From: Alphaproteobacteria bacterium
GTDB lineage: Bacteria > Pseudomonadota > Alphaproteobacteria > UBA6615
Direction of reading: 5' to 3'
Assembly: GCA_021774575.1 (NCBI GenBank)
Contig: JAJFIX010000007.1
Coordinates: forward strand, 110,534 to 174,533
Length of the DNA: 64,000 nt
This document shows positions 9,140-19,465 of the stretch, piece by piece. The position numbers and the translations under genes were made by a program. The notes under the pieces are model-generated. The model was given only the letters and a program-made list of their open reading frames with translations. It had not been told where the DNA came from and searched no databases. Numbering within the stretch: position 1 is the stretch's first letter; the number at the start of each line of letters is the position of its first letter.

Positions 9140-10606
9140 ATGGTCTTGGCGGGGTTGCCCTCCAGAAACCTCCCCGGGTATCGGGGTGTAAAGCTTTCGG
9201 CAGGCCAAAAATGGCGCCGGACACTTGCCAAATCGATAACACCGAAGATGATCTCCGATCTGTTCGCGTTTAGCGACGCTGCGGTTATTTTGATAGCTTC
9301 GGTGTTAGCCAAGTACATTTATCTCGACCTTTATCTGGGTGCCTTTCCGGCGCTCGGCGAATATCTAACCATTGGCATCGTCCAAGCGGTTCTTGCGGTG
9401 ATCTTGTTTAAAAGACGGGGCCTATACGAAGTTGATATATTTCGAGAGGGCATACCGTTTGGGATCCGCTCCGTGTTCGTCGCGCTGTTCCTATCTTTCG
9501 TATTGCTGATCGCGTTCGGCTATTTACTCCATGTAGCGCAAGTTTATTCGCGTGGCTGGATAGTCGTTTGGGGCGGCTTGAGCTTGATCGGCGTGGTTGG
9601 CGTGCGGGCCACTGGTGCCGGGATCCTTAGGGCGCTCGTCCGCCGGGGCTATTTCAATCGGCGCATTGCGGTTTTGGGCAGCAAGCAAAACTGCCGGTCC
9701 TTTGTCGAATCGCTTGGGGTTATTGGGTTCGAGAACATCGGCGTGTTTGGCGATAGCGATGACGACGAAAAAGGGGGGCTGAGCGATTTAATGGATCATT
9801 GCCTTTCCAACCCGGTCGACACCATCGTCGTGACGACGCCTCCCTCAGAGCACAATAAAGTCGCACGCATAATTAGTGAATTCGCCCCGTTGGCCACCCA
9901 TGTCTGCCTCCACACCGATTTTATTGGCAGGCATCTACAGCGCGCTGCCATTCGCCGCCTCGGCGACACAAATGTGATTGAAATCCAAAATTCCGCGCTA
10001 GTGGGATGGAACGTCTGGCTAAAGCGGGGCATCGATATCTGCATCAGCGCCCTGGCTTTGCTTGCGCTGGCACCGTTGTTCGGCTGCATCGCCTTGGCTA
10101 TCAAACTGGATAATGCTGGTCCGGTATTCTTCCGCCAGAGGCGGCACGGGCTCAATCACCGAATTATCAGCGTAGCTAAATTTCGCTCCATGACTGTGCT
10201 TGAGGACGGGACCGCCACTTCCCTAAAGCAGGCGACGAAAAACGATGCCAGAGTCACTCGGGTGGGACGGTTTTTGCGCAAAACCAGCCTCGACGAATTG
10301 CCGCAGCTATTCAATGTTCTTGTTGGTGACATGTCACTGGTTGGGCCGCGACCCCATGCCCTGGTTCATAATAATGAGTACGGCCGGATCATCGAGCACT
10401 ATGCCAACCGACACAAAGTCCGGCCCGGTTTGACCGGTTGGGCTCAGGTCAATGGCTGGCGGGGCGAAACGGCGGATCCGGAAAGAATGAAGAAACGTGT
10501 TGATTTCGATTTGGAGTATATCGACACCTGGTCCGCGTGGCTGGATTTAAAGATTATTTTCTGGTTAACCGGGAACGCCTTGTTGAAAGGCGAGAACGCT
10601 TACTAG
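9140..10606 (+). CDS. Undecaprenyl-phosphate sugar phosphotransferase
   Basis: A 488-residue polyprenyl glycosylphosphotransferase of the WcaJ/WbaP/ExoY type. It transfers a sugar-1-phosphate to undecaprenyl phosphate and so starts repeat-unit synthesis at the inner membrane. The N-terminal half has four membrane segments. The middle has a CoA-binding-like domain ([17 protein letters not shown]). The catalytic domain starts at [14 protein letters not shown] with the entry helix, followed by [43 protein letters not shown], and [14 protein letters not shown]. All family signatures are intact. The ATG at 9140 is the first after an in-frame stop. The palindromic array upstream probably contains its control region. 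Confidence 0.93.
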   Translation: MVLAGLPSRNLPGYRGVKLSAGQKWRRTLAKSITPKMISDLFAFSDAAVILIASVLAKYIYLDLYLGAFPALGEYLTIGIVQAVLAVILFKRRGLYEVDIFREGIPFGIRSVFVALFLSFVLLIAFGYLLHVAQVYSRGWIVVWGGLSLIGVVGVRATGAGILRALVRRGYFNRRIAVLGSKQNCRSFVESLGVIGFENIGVFGDSDDDEKGGLSDLMDHCLSNPVDTIVVTTPPSEHNKVARIISEFAPLATHVCLHTDFIGRHLQRAAIRRLGDTNVIEIQNSALVGWNVWLKRGIDICISALALLALAPLFGCIALAIKLDNAGPVFFRQRRHGLNHRIISVAKFRSMTVLEDGTATSLKQATKNDARVTRVGRFLRKTSLDELPQLFNVLVGDMSLVGPRPHALVHNNEYGRIIEHYANRHKVRPGLTGWAQVNGWRGETADPERMKKRVDFDLEYIDTWSAWLDLKIIFWLTGNALLKGENAY

Positions 10607-10866
10607 GTACCGAACCGCTGCTCCTTTGAGCCGCTAGTCTGCTAAAACGCGTATGTTGATCAAGGTCTTTTCTTTAACGTAATCAAATGGTTGTACCGAT
10701 TATCAATTTAATGTTATTCTCGCTATGGTGTGCTGCGAATTGCCTTCTGGTCTGGCATTGCAAATCTAGGAAAAATCGTGTTTGGCGATGCGTTGGTTCT
10801 TAGAAAATTGACCCTAAGATGGCAGCTTTCTGACACGGGCATGCTGAGGTTTGAGTCTGTCTCGGC
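10607..10866. other. Intergenic region before beta-barrel gene
   Basis: A 260-base gap with no gene. It probably carries the promoter of the beta-barrel/Wzc-like operon. No clear terminator was seen. Confidence 0.35.
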
Positions 10867-12444
10867 ATGATGGAGTTTGCTAAAATGGTTATTCGATACG
10901 TGATTCGCACTTTTGCTGCAGTGACTCTCGGTGGAGCGGCCGTTGGTTTTACTGGCGCGTGGGCGGATGCCTCTGCAGAGATTTTTCGCGGAAGCTGGTA
11001 CGAGCATCCTGCCTATAAGGCGACGCATCATGAGGATGATAGTGCCCCCGCAGCGTCACGATCCGAGACCTTGGTAGAGCTTGTCTTGGTGCCTTCGGAC
11101 GAGGTGGAAGCGGAAATGGCAACAACCAGCCGGGACTCTGATGAGGCCGGTGTGGACGAACTAGTCCTCGGTGGCGGAATTTCCGTGCCAGCGTCAGGTC
11201 TGCGAAATTATCTTGTTTCGCAAGGTGGTGGCGAGAGGCGCAGTTCGAGAGGTGACGGGTCTGCGCCGTCGCGCAATATCAGCGTTGCCGAACGGCCGCG
11301 TCCCTCTTTCGACCCGAAGGGTGTGCGCGTCTCATCATTCATGTTCCTACCCACAGTGACGACAGAGTTTGAATTCAACGATAATATTTTCGCGACTGAA
11401 TTTGATGAGCAGGGCGATGTCATCATGACAATCAGCCCCAAGATCGATATTCAGTCTCAGTGGTCCCGTCATTCTCTTGCTGCCGGGGCATACACCGATT
11501 ACGCGCATTATTTTGACATCGACGATGAGAGCAACATCAACTACGGATTCTTTGCTGACGGTGAATTGGAAGTATTGCGTACAACGACCGCGAGCGCGGG
11601 ATTTCGCTATGACGTTGAGCATGAAGCGCGATCGTCCTCTAGTTCGGCTGGCGGCACTATCGAGCCGACCGAGTTTGACAAGCTCACCGCTTACGCCGCT
11701 GCGTCCCAAGAGCTCAATCGACTCCGTTTCGCCGGGCGATTTGAAGTGCAGACCTACGATTATGACGACGGTGTAACGCGCACCGGAATGGTGGTCGACC
11801 AGGATGATCGGGATCGTTATGTCCTTGCGGCGGGGCTTCGCAACGAATACGCAGTTAGTCCGGATACGTCGGTTTTTGTCGATTTGGGTTGGAACGAGCG
11901 TTCCTACGATTTACAGCCGCCAACTGTACCGCTTGATCGCGATTCTTGGGGGTATGAGATTCTCTTTGGTACAAACTTTGATTTCTCACGACTGGTTCGT
12001 GGTGAATTGGCAGTGGGTTATACCAGCCAGCATTTCGAAGGTGCGACATTGAGTAATCTAAATGGTGTGACGGCGCGCGGCGGTGTCGAGTGGTTCCCAA
12101 CCGGTCTGACAACTGTTGGGTTCGACATATCGCGCGAAGTATCGGATTCCGGCGTTCCGGGATCAGGTGGAATTTTTGCGACAAACACAAATTTGCATGT
12201 TGACCACGAGTTGCTGCGCAACCTCGTCGTCAATGGTGGAATTGGATTTTTACTTGAAGAATTCGACGGCGTCGATCGGGACGATACAAATTATAATTTA
12301 ACCACGGGCGTGAAATACTTGCTCAATCGCAATGCCGAAGTCGGGGCCTCCTATAGATTTGAAAAACGCAGATCGTCGGGCGCATTGGCGGGAGCCGATC
12401 ACCAGATCAATAGCGTCTTCCTATCCGCAACCTTGAAGCTGTAG
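10867..12444 (+). CDS. Outer-membrane beta-barrel protein
   Basis: A 525-residue exported protein. A signal peptide ends near AGAWADASA. A low-complexity, charged stretch of about 110 residues follows. From about residue 155 (FMFLPTVTTEFEFNDNIF) the sequence alternates polar and aromatic residues in strands and ends in a hydrophobic/aromatic strand, FLSATLKL, as expected of an outer-membrane beta-barrel. Barrels of this type occur next to Wzc and Wza genes in alphaproteobacterial exopolysaccharide clusters and may help secrete or anchor the polymer. The ATG at 10867 could be replaced by the one at 10885, which starts closer to the signal peptide. It precedes the Wzc-like gene on the same strand. 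Confidence 0.8.
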   Translation: MMEFAKMVIRYVIRTFAAVTLGGAAVGFTGAWADASAEIFRGSWYEHPAYKATHHEDDSAPAASRSETLVELVLVPSDEVEAEMATTSRDSDEAGVDELVLGGGISVPASGLRNYLVSQGGGERRSSRGDGSAPSRNISVAERPRPSFDPKGVRVSSFMFLPTVTTEFEFNDNIFATEFDEQGDVIMTISPKIDIQSQWSRHSLAAGAYTDYAHYFDIDDESNINYGFFADGELEVLRTTTASAGFRYDVEHEARSSSSSAGGTIEPTEFDKLTAYAAASQELNRLRFAGRFEVQTYDYDDGVTRTGMVVDQDDRDRYVLAAGLRNEYAVSPDTSVFVDLGWNERSYDLQPPTVPLDRDSWGYEILFGTNFDFSRLVRGELAVGYTSQHFEGATLSNLNGVTARGGVEWFPTGLTTVGFDISREVSDSGVPGSGGIFATNTNLHVDHELLRNLVVNGGIGFLLEEFDGVDRDDTNYNLTTGVKYLLNRNAEVGASYRFEKRRSSGALAGADHQINSVFLSATLKL

Positions 12445-12519
12445 GATCGTTGGATCCGGTCGGCCGAATATACTCTATATTTGCCGCCCATTATCAATTC
12501 GACGTCAGGTAGGCGCCAA

Positions 12520-14790
12520 GTGAATCGACAAACAATTTCTACATCTGGGCCGGTCGATCAGAGAGTGGCTGGTACGCTGCCAATGTCCATGGATGATCAC
12601 GGTTTCATTGATCCGTTAAAATTGATAGCCATTGTCCGCCGTCGGCTGACTCTGGCGGCCATTGTTGCAGGTGCGGTTTTTGCAATCGCGGTTCTGGTCA
12701 TATTCCAGTTAACGCCAAAATATACCGGCACGGTAGAGCTCATTGTCGACCCGCGACAGCAGCAAGTCGTCGATATTGAGTCCGTCCTTTCCGGTTTGCC
12801 GCCGGACTCAGCTGTCGTCGATACCGAAGCGCAAATCATTCGGTCCCACGCTCTGGCCGAGCGCCTCGTCGACGAATTCGGCCTGATGGCGGATGGCGAA
12901 TGGAATAGTGCGGTGGCGGAGAAGTCGGGCGGGCCAATCTCTTGGGTTCGGGATGGGCTGTCAACTGTTGCCGGATTTTTTCGATCGCTAATTCCGTCAG
13001 ACGTGCAAGGGGCTCTGAGCCCTGAGCAGGAGGCACGAGTAGCGCATGCGGCCACTATCAATGCTGTACGGGACGCTGTTACCGTCCGGCGGTCTGGACT
13101 CACACATGTCATCGTGGTTTCGGTCGAAAGTCGTAACGCAGAGCAGGCGGCAAAGCTCGCAAACGGATTTGCTGACCTGTATCTCGTCGACCAATTGGAG
13201 GCTCAATTCGAGGCGACTGAGGTCGCAAACAATTGGCTGAATAGCCGGCTTGGCGATTTGGCCGATCGGGTTCAGGCTGGTGAACGTGCTGTCGAGCTGT
13301 ATCGAGCTCAGGAAGGATTGCTCGACGCCGAAGGGTCGACATTTACCCAGCAGCAAATAGTCGATTTGAACGGCCAATTAATTATTTTGCGAGCAGAGCT
13401 TACTGAGCGCGAGGCGCGGCTGGCTGCCGCACGACGCCAGATTAGTAGTGGCGGCGGCGAGGCAGTTTCAGAAGTTCTCTCCTCCGAGGTAGTCAGGGAT
13501 CTGCGTGCGAAACAATCAGAAATTCTACGCGAGCAGGCTGATTTAACCAGCCGCTATGGCGAACGGCATCCCGAGGTGCAACGGGTGCGACGCGAGCTTA
13601 GCGATCTGGGAACATCGCTCGATCGCGAAATTAGGCGTATCGCCTCCGGCCTGGAGAGCGAAGTCAATGTCGCCCGCCAACGCCTAGCTTCGCTGGACAC
13701 AAGTGTCGAAAACGAGCGCCGCGAATTGATACGTAACAACACCGCAATGGTGCGATTGCGCGAATTGGAGCGGGAAGCCGGGACCGACCGTGCTCTGTAT
13801 GATTCGTTCCTAACCCGGTTCAAACAAACCAACGAGTCCGCCAGCCTTCAACAGGCGGATGCCCGCATCATCTCGCGCGCATCGGTCCCGGTATCGCCGA
13901 GTTTTCCAAACATTCCATTGGTCGGTTTACTGGCAGTCATGATCGCTGGTATGGCCGGTGTGGCGGCGATCTTCGGTGCCGAGATTCTGGAAACGGGTCT
14001 GCGTGGCTCTGAAGACGTGGAGCGCGAGCTGGGTATGCCCCTTTTGGCCTCGGTTCCTAAGCTGCCAAAGGATAAGGCTGTGGGCAGGCAGCCTTCAGAA
14101 TACATTGCGGATACGCCCTTATCTGGATATGCAGAGGCGTTCCGCGCACTGAACGCTGGAATCACCTATTCAAATGTGGACAGGGAAACAAAAATCGTTG
14201 TTATTACCTCTGCACTTCCCGATGAAGGAAAAACTGTCTCTGCCCATTGCTTGGCGCAGATATCACAGATGCTGGGCAAGAAAACGATCCTGTTGGACTG
14301 CGATTTGCGCCGCCATAGTTTGACCGAATATCTGGACAAAAATGTCAGTGGTGGGTTGCTGGAGGTCCTGACTGGCGAGCTACCTCTAGATAACGTCGTG
14401 GTCACTGACCCCAAGACGGGCCTGGATGTGCTGCCGGTGGCAACGGGCCATTCGACGCCCCGGGACATTTTCGGGTCGCAGCAAATGCAAACGTTGATGT
14501 CTCATTTGCGGGAAAATTACGATTTTGTCGTGATCGACACAGCGCCGCTGCTGGCTGTCACTGAAACGCGCACACTTGCCGCCGATGCGGATGCCGTTGT
14601 GTTGCTCGCAAAATGGGATAAGACACATCGCAAAGCGATTAAAGCGGCGCTCAATATTCTTATTTCTGCTCGTGCACCTGTTGCCGGTATCGTATTGAAT
14701 GTGGTCGATATGGATGCCCAGGAACGTTACGGCTACGGCGATAGCGGGTATTTTTATAAGAATTATAAAAATTATTACACCGACGGATGA
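12520..14790 (+). CDS. Wzc/ExoP-like co-polymerase tyrosine autokinase
   Basis: An inner-membrane polysaccharide co-polymerase fused to a BY-kinase, 756 residues from the GTG at 12520. That GTG has AGGTAGG six bases upstream; a TTG at 12481 is the alternative. A Wzz domain with the first membrane helix (residues ~50-75) is followed by a long periplasmic coiled coil and a second helix near the PxxP-type motif VSPSFPNIPLVG. The cytoplasmic kinase has Walker A (SALPDEGKT), Walker A' (LLDCDLRR) and Walker B (FVVIDTAPLL). Seven tyrosines sit in the last 22 residues, which is the autophosphorylation cluster. It controls chain length and works with Wza. Its stop overlaps the next gene by four bases. 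Confidence 0.93.
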   Translation: MNRQTISTSGPVDQRVAGTLPMSMDDHGFIDPLKLIAIVRRRLTLAAIVAGAVFAIAVLVIFQLTPKYTGTVELIVDPRQQQVVDIESVLSGLPPDSAVVDTEAQIIRSHALAERLVDEFGLMADGEWNSAVAEKSGGPISWVRDGLSTVAGFFRSLIPSDVQGALSPEQEARVAHAATINAVRDAVTVRRSGLTHVIVVSVESRNAEQAAKLANGFADLYLVDQLEAQFEATEVANNWLNSRLGDLADRVQAGERAVELYRAQEGLLDAEGSTFTQQQIVDLNGQLIILRAELTEREARLAAARRQISSGGGEAVSEVLSSEVVRDLRAKQSEILREQADLTSRYGERHPEVQRVRRELSDLGTSLDREIRRIASGLESEVNVARQRLASLDTSVENERRELIRNNTAMVRLRELEREAGTDRALYDSFLTRFKQTNESASLQQADARIISRASVPVSPSFPNIPLVGLLAVMIAGMAGVAAIFGAEILETGLRGSEDVERELGMPLLASVPKLPKDKAVGRQPSEYIADTPLSGYAEAFRALNAGITYSNVDRETKIVVITSALPDEGKTVSAHCLAQISQMLGKKTILLDCDLRRHSLTEYLDKNVSGGLLEVLTGELPLDNVVVTDPKTGLDVLPVATGHSTPRDIFGSQQMQTLMSHLRENYDFVVIDTAPLLAVTETRTLAADADAVVLLAKWDKTHRKAIKAALNILISARAPVAGIVLNVVDMDAQERYGYGDSGYFYKNYKNYYTDG

Positions 14791-15452
14791 TCGACCGAGG
14801 GCAAGCGAAATCGATAATTTTGCAGAGCTTGGGCTGGCTTCTGCCTACGACATGTCTCGTTGCTGCAGGTGGTGCTGCCACCTTTGGCCTCTGGGATTTA
14901 CGCGCCGACAAAGTCGAAGCCGGCTTGACTAGGGCAGAGGCCGCCAGTTCATCTGATGGGGCCCGAAGTGCCGCAATAGCTGAGATTGCTGAATTGCTGG
15001 CGGATGGGCGGCTTACGGGCAGATTGCATCACCAAGCAGCGCGGTTGGCCCTCCTCGAGCGCCCGCAAGATTATGATCGGGTGCGTGTGGAAACTCTAGC
15101 CGGGTTAGACCGGAACCCGGCACAAGGAGACGCATGGGCGCGGCTGGCTCTCGTCGATCTTCTCGAAACAGGGCGCCTAAGCGCGGAGGGTCAGAGTGCC
15201 CTGCTTAACTCGTTTCTTACGTTTCCACATGGTGATCTACCTTTTCAGCATTGGCGGATGGAGTTTGCCCTCAGCCTATGGCACAACCTTGATGATGAAA
15301 CGCGCTCGGTGGTAGGTCAGGCTTTGCATGGTTATGGAACGCCCCGTAGTCGAAGCTGGTTAATGGAGCTAGCAACACGCCTAAGGGAGCGCCGAGCCGA
15401 GCCGGATGCGATCGAATTGGTTGAGCAAGTTCTTACTGCGTCACAGGACTAG
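14787..15452 (+). CDS. Membrane-anchored helical-repeat protein, EPS cluster
   Basis: A 221-residue protein of unknown function. One N-terminal membrane segment (residues ~14-33) is followed by an Ala/Leu-rich helical region (residues ~55-220) that resembles TPR-like repeats, though no single clean repeat can be aligned by eye. The ATG overlaps the stop of the Wzc-like gene (ATGA), which points to translational coupling and a role with the co-polymerase. It is convergent with the O-antigen ligase-like gene and overlaps it by four bases. Confidence 0.6.
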   Translation: MIDRGQAKSIILQSLGWLLPTTCLVAAGGAATFGLWDLRADKVEAGLTRAEAASSSDGARSAAIAEIAELLADGRLTGRLHHQAARLALLERPQDYDRVRVETLAGLDRNPAQGDAWARLALVDLLETGRLSAEGQSALLNSFLTFPHGDLPFQHWRMEFALSLWHNLDDETRSVVGQALHGYGTPRSRSWLMELATRLRERRAEPDAIELVEQVLTASQD

Positions 15453-16819
15453 CGTCCCGCGTGCTTGCTGGCGCGTGGTGCAGCCAGTCCGGCACCGATG
15501 CCCAGCAACAGACTCCAATAGAGGGCGATAGACGGTACTTCCAGTGCGAAGTCGGTGATCCCGTGGCCAATAAAAATGAAACTGACGACCAAAATCGCAC
15601 GCAGGCGCAGGGCCATTCGCCGCCGCCGCCCGACACCGCGAAATATCTTAAATAAAATGAGCCCGACCAGGGTAAATATCGCCGTGCCAATAACTACGCC
15701 AGCCTCTTCCAGAGCTTGGATGAAAACATTATGAACAGCACCAATAAAATTCAATTCCTGCCAGTTCTCGGATACCTGGACGAGCTGATTTACGGTTGCG
15801 AAGGTCCCCAGGCCATAACCGGACCAGGGTGCCGCCAAAAAAGCTGCCCAATGGGCTTCGAATATATCAATGCGTCCAATGAAATTTGATGCCAGGGAGC
15901 CATAGCGATCAATTGCAAGTTCACCGGAGAGGATAGTGATGGCAATAAGAACGCCCGCGAATATCATGAACACCGACGCTGGCACGCGCCACGATATGCG
16001 TTGCCGGTTCGTGGCGAGAAGTTCCCAACCGACCAGGATGAATAATGCTGCGGTGGAAACGGCGATGCCGGCGCGTGATGCGGTGAGTGCCAGACAGGTC
16101 ATGGTGAACACCAGTGCCAGTCCCGGTAATACGGCCCGACGCAATTTGCCTTCGATGACTGTTGCGCGTGAACCAGCCTGCTGGCCTCGATATTTAATCG
16201 CCTGGACGAATTCGGCCGCCGCCAGCACGCTAAATGTCCCGAATAATGTTGCCGCGCTGTTGGCCGAGAGGAAACTCGCGGCAAGTCGGCTATGGAAAAA
16301 AGGCTGCACCGTGCCGTAGATTGTGCCCGGGGCGAGCATGAACGTTGTGAACGCCCAAACCGAATAGACGGCAATCGCAACCATCAAAAGAGAAAAAACG
16401 AAGCGCGCGCGCCGCGTGTCATTGGCCAAGGCCGCGCCGAATAGAAACACCGATCCCAGGCCGCCAAATTGAAGTAAGGCACGAATGGTAGCGTCGCGGT
16501 CGACTGTCACCGCTGCGGGCCCGTCGACATTCATCCAAAGTGGATGCGGGCCGCCAATACCGTATGGGGTGAGTTGTAGAAACCCGGCGACAATAATGAA
16601 CAGAAAAAGCAGACCCAAGCTTCGATGGTGGTGGAGAAATTCAGCGCTCTCGGCGCGAAAGGTCAAGGCGAAGGCGAAGGCGCAAAGTATATAGGCTGAA
16701 CTTGAGAAAAGCATTGATAGGGCATTGGTGTTGGCGCCATAGAACATGTGTCCAGCAAATACCAGAACGCACGCGCCGGCGACAAATCCCCACCCTCGAA
16801 TTGTCCAAAATTCTCTCAT
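15449..16819 (-). CDS. O-antigen ligase/polymerase-like protein
   Basis: A 456-residue integral membrane protein with about eleven hydrophobic segments. A large loop in the second half ends in WSGYGLGTFATVNQLVQ and VHNVFIQALEEAGVVIG, which resemble the conserved WaaL/Wzy_C motif (GxGxxxF followed by H(N/S)xxLxxxxExG). In this locus it is more likely a Wzy-type polymerase or a ligase for the exopolysaccharide than an LPS core ligase, but sequence alone does not separate the two. It is transcribed opposite to the Wzc cluster and ends four bases inside the preceding gene. Confidence 0.82.
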   Translation of the reverse strand: MREFWTIRGWGFVAGACVLVFAGHMFYGANTNALSMLFSSSAYILCAFAFALTFRAESAEFLHHHRSLGLLFLFIIVAGFLQLTPYGIGGPHPLWMNVDGPAAVTVDRDATIRALLQFGGLGSVFLFGAALANDTRRARFVFSLLMVAIAVYSVWAFTTFMLAPGTIYGTVQPFFHSRLAASFLSANSAATLFGTFSVLAAAEFVQAIKYRGQQAGSRATVIEGKLRRAVLPGLALVFTMTCLALTASRAGIAVSTAALFILVGWELLATNRQRISWRVPASVFMIFAGVLIAITILSGELAIDRYGSLASNFIGRIDIFEAHWAAFLAAPWSGYGLGTFATVNQLVQVSENWQELNFIGAVHNVFIQALEEAGVVIGTAIFTLVGLILFKIFRGVGRRRRMALRLRAILVVSFIFIGHGITDFALEVPSIALYWSLLLGIGAGLAAPRASKHAGR

Positions 16820-17415
16820 AAGTCGATTTTACAGGATCAAAATGCGTCGCGAAACTCCTGTTGTCGTCCTATTTCTAGCGCACGATCAGAATGGCATCTG
16901 AGCAAGGCCCAGGCAACCCGGGTGGTCAAATTGGCCCTTGCAACCGAAACAACATGTGCCAACCACCTTGCCACGGTGGCGCAGCTCGTACTCTATCTGT
17001 GTGCTGCCATTGAACCCTTAGATACAGAGAAAGTTATGGTCGCGCGCAGGGCCTCCAGCATTTCGGCAGCGGCACCACGGTGCTCATCCGTGCGTGGGCC
17101 GTATCCCCCCAAAGTCCCTACGATTGCCCCTGCCAGGGGTGGCCGCTTCTCTTTGGGGATTTGCCCATCGGCTTAATCGTCTGACCGTAATAAAGGGGTA
17201 TCGCCGAGGCACTAAAATACTTAGTCGATCAAATACTTCGCTGAAGCAAAAATGGTTGGATGATCAAGCACAACATTGGACATCAGGCATTGCAAATACT
17301 TTGGTCATTATCAATGAATTCAACCGCGATCCGATAAATGGCTAGCACTCAGCAGGCGCCTTTGGAAACTCCCATAAAGCGTCAATAGGTGCCTCAATGC
17401 TTAGTGCACGAAACA
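16820..17415. other. IS-rich intergenic stretch, no intact gene
   Basis: Several frames of 80-140 codons exist on the plus strand but none resembles a protein I recognise. The region is next to insertion-sequence fragments and is probably decayed mobile DNA. Confidence 0.4.
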
Positions 17416-17461
17416 CTGTAAAGGCCCATCTTCATGGGCCAATTTCTAAAAGAGTTTCGGG
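17416..17461 (-). repeat. 46-bp dispersed repeat, copy 1
   Basis: This sequence, read on the minus strand, matches 42 of 46 bases of a second copy at 20842-20887 on the plus strand. It contains a hairpin with arms GGCCCAT/ATGGGCC around a four-base loop. The copies face each other across 3.4 kb of IS-rich DNA. Confidence 0.8.
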
Positions 17462-17739
17462 CAGCACGTCAGGGCCGCCGTGCCCTGCCCATCTCATTGT
17501 GATGTTTATGCACCCTGTGGTTCGACCGGCGGCACGCCGCCGATTTTTGATTGGGTCAGCCGCGATCCTCTTCAGCCAAAATCCCTTGTCCGCGCATCTC
17601 CGTTCCAGAGATCCGGCCGCGAGTTCACCTGCAATTCATCGTCGATGAGCTCGGCGATCTCGGTAACAACGACCTCTGGTGTTGTCAGAGGAGAGTAGGT
17701 GTTTCAGCAAATGATGGCCGCCCGTGGTTTCAGGCGCCA

Positions 17740-17880
17740 AAGCAGGACGTATTCGATTGTATTGAGGTGTTCTATAACGCCAGACGTAAACACACCAACA
17801 ACGGCATCCTGTCGCCCGTTGACTTCGAATTCAGACAGCAAAATATAAACGAGAGTCAGGTGTCGAGGAAACTAGCGGTA
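17740..17880 (+). pseudogene. IS3-family transposase C-terminal fragment
   Basis: About 45 codons of an IS3-family OrfB: DVFDCIEVFYNARRKHTNNG then LSPVDFEFRQQ. This is the usual C-terminus following the last catalytic Glu. Upstream frames carry no clear remainder of the gene. It is a relic with no visible ends. Confidence 0.7.
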
Positions 17881-17957
17881 CCTCAGTCTATTTCTCGCTA
17901 ACTCGTCAGCTTCACAGGTACTATAAACGCTGCAGCAAGCCGCAGTGACGTCTATTG

Positions 17958-18434
17958 CTAACCAGTAGTATAATCGGATCCACCGCCACCGCCACCGCCA
18001 CCGCCAGTATTTGGCCCACCCGTTCCGATGCCACTGCCACCACCTCCAAAGCCACCTCCACCTGTGTTTGCTATTTGAGATGCAATAGCGGTGTTTAGGG
18101 CTCTGTTCAGCGCCACCGCAATCGAACTGTTTGGATTCGCATCGGATCGAACGAGCCCAAGAGCACCAAGGGCAACCTCATTGGAGGCATTATTGTTAGC
18201 AATGACACCGTTAATCGCTGCTAATAACTGGGCTTCTGTCGCATTCGGACCGAGTGCATTGATCGCCGCTTCAATTAGCAGCCCAAGCTGTTCTTGGGTA
18301 AGTTGAGCCAACTGAGCAACAATAGTGAAATTTTCTGTGTCAATGCTCCTTTCAGATTTATTCTGAGCCACAGCGGTCAACGACGATCCGGCCAAGGTCG
18401 CTACGAATAAAAAAATTCCGAGTACTAGTTTCAT
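17958..18434 (-). CDS. Small exported protein with glycine-rich tail
   Basis: A 158-residue protein with a clear signal peptide, probably cleaved after AVAQ near residue 24. The mature part is an Ala/Asn/Leu-rich helical domain (residues ~40-125). The tail of about 35 residues is nearly all Gly with Ser, Thr and Pro, encoded by a GGT/GGC-type run. I do not recognise a family. The low-complexity tail could be disordered or interact with cell-surface polymer. It lies alone between IS fragments in the polysaccharide region. The start ATG at 18434 is preceded by a reasonable GGAGTTGGG. Confidence 0.65.
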   Translation of the reverse strand: MKLVLGIFLFVATLAGSSLTAVAQNKSERSIDTENFTIVAQLAQLTQEQLGLLIEAAINALGPNATEAQLLAAINGVIANNNASNEVALGALGLVRSDANPNSSIAVALNRALNTAIASQIANTGGGGFGGGGSGIGTGGPNTGGGGGGGGGSDYTTG

Positions 18435-18601
18435 GAGCCCAACTCCAAAATCCAGTTCGATTTCTATTTACCCAAGCACAGGCCGCAATAGTCCGATTTC
18501 AATCTTCACGGTCACAGTCAGTTCGTGATTCTACCCAATTAATGCACACCACCGCAACCGCGGACCTCAAGAGTACACAGATTTGTTACCTAGGCGAGAA
18601 T

Positions 18602-18675
18602 TTTCTATCTGAGACCTCTTTCGGGTGCTGTCAGAGAATTTCTATCTGAGACCTCTTTCGGGTGCTGTCAGAGAA
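18602..18675. repeat. 37-bp tandem duplication at IS6 end
   Basis: Two exact 37-bp copies start at 18602 and 18639. Each includes the outer 16 bases of the IS6 left end, GGGTGCTGTCAGAGAA. The outer copy is therefore a partial, second IS end. Confidence 0.85.
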
Positions 18676-19465
18676 AAAGGGGTGTTCCCGTAAATCATAT
18701 TGGCCAATGATTTAAGCGGCAACCTGACGCCACTCGGCAAGGGCAGTCGATCGGTTGAGTTTGAAGTTTTGACGGCCTCGAAGACGGCGCTCCTTGTTGA
18801 AATGGTTGTGGACCGAAGCATGGATAGCGCCGAATTTCTGTATAGATTTGGCGCTCTTGAATTTCGCAATAGCTCCTTTTTTTTCGCCGGAACGGCTGAT
18901 GCGAATTTTCTGCTTGATTGTTCAGCTAGGGGCCGATTTCCTGGCGACCGGCATTTCCGATGATTTTCATCGCCGCCCGGTAGGACCGAAGCCGGTCCGT
19001 TACAACAATTTTTGGAGGACCATATTGTTTCATCGCTTTGCGCAAAAACTTCAGTGCCGCATTGTGGTCACGCCACTTGGTGACAAATGATTGCAGCACC
19101 TCGCCTTCTTGATCGTCCGCCCGCCAGAGGTAGTGGATTTCGCTATTGATCCATACGAAAACTTCGTCCAAATGCCACCGCCAGTTTGAAAACATTTGGC
19201 GACCAACGCGCCGTTTCCTGATTTCCGCTGCAAACACGAGACTAAACCGGTTCCACCAGGCGCGAACCGTTTCATGACTGATGTCGATGCTGTGTTCGTG
19301 GAGCAGATCTTCGACCTGCCGCAGCGACAACGGAAACCGGACATTTATCATCACAGCCAAGCGAATAATTTCGGGCGATGTCTTGAAATATCGGAATTGA
19401 TTTCTCATCCGACGACCGTACAAAACGCAGTCTAGCGGCTCAAGCCGGTTTCCCCTGACACTGCC
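18660..19465. mobile_element. IS6-family insertion sequence (decayed)
   Basis: An 806-bp element with imperfect terminal inverted repeats: GGGTGCTGTCAGAGAA at the left end (18660) and the reverse complement of GGCAGTGTCAGGGGAAA at the right end (19449-19465). The size fits the IS6/IS26 family. It has inserted into an IS3-type transposase gene, whose remaining part starts directly at 19466. The transposase is broken, so the copy cannot move by itself. Confidence 0.8.
18712..19408 (-). pseudogene. IS6-family transposase, nonsense and frameshift
   Basis: An IS6-type DDE transposase read from [15 protein letters not shown] at 19408. Visible parts are the N-terminal HTH (LRQVEDLLHEHSIDISHETV), the first catalytic Asp in WRWHLDEVFV, the second in IVVTDRLRSY, and the C-terminal HNHFNKER region. 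A TAG replaces the Trp codon near 18925, and an extra base in a run of A near 18890 shifts the frame. After these the sequence continues to the normal family C-terminus LAEWRQVAA, with a stop at 18712. Both lesions are clear, so this is a pseudogene. Confidence 0.85.
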
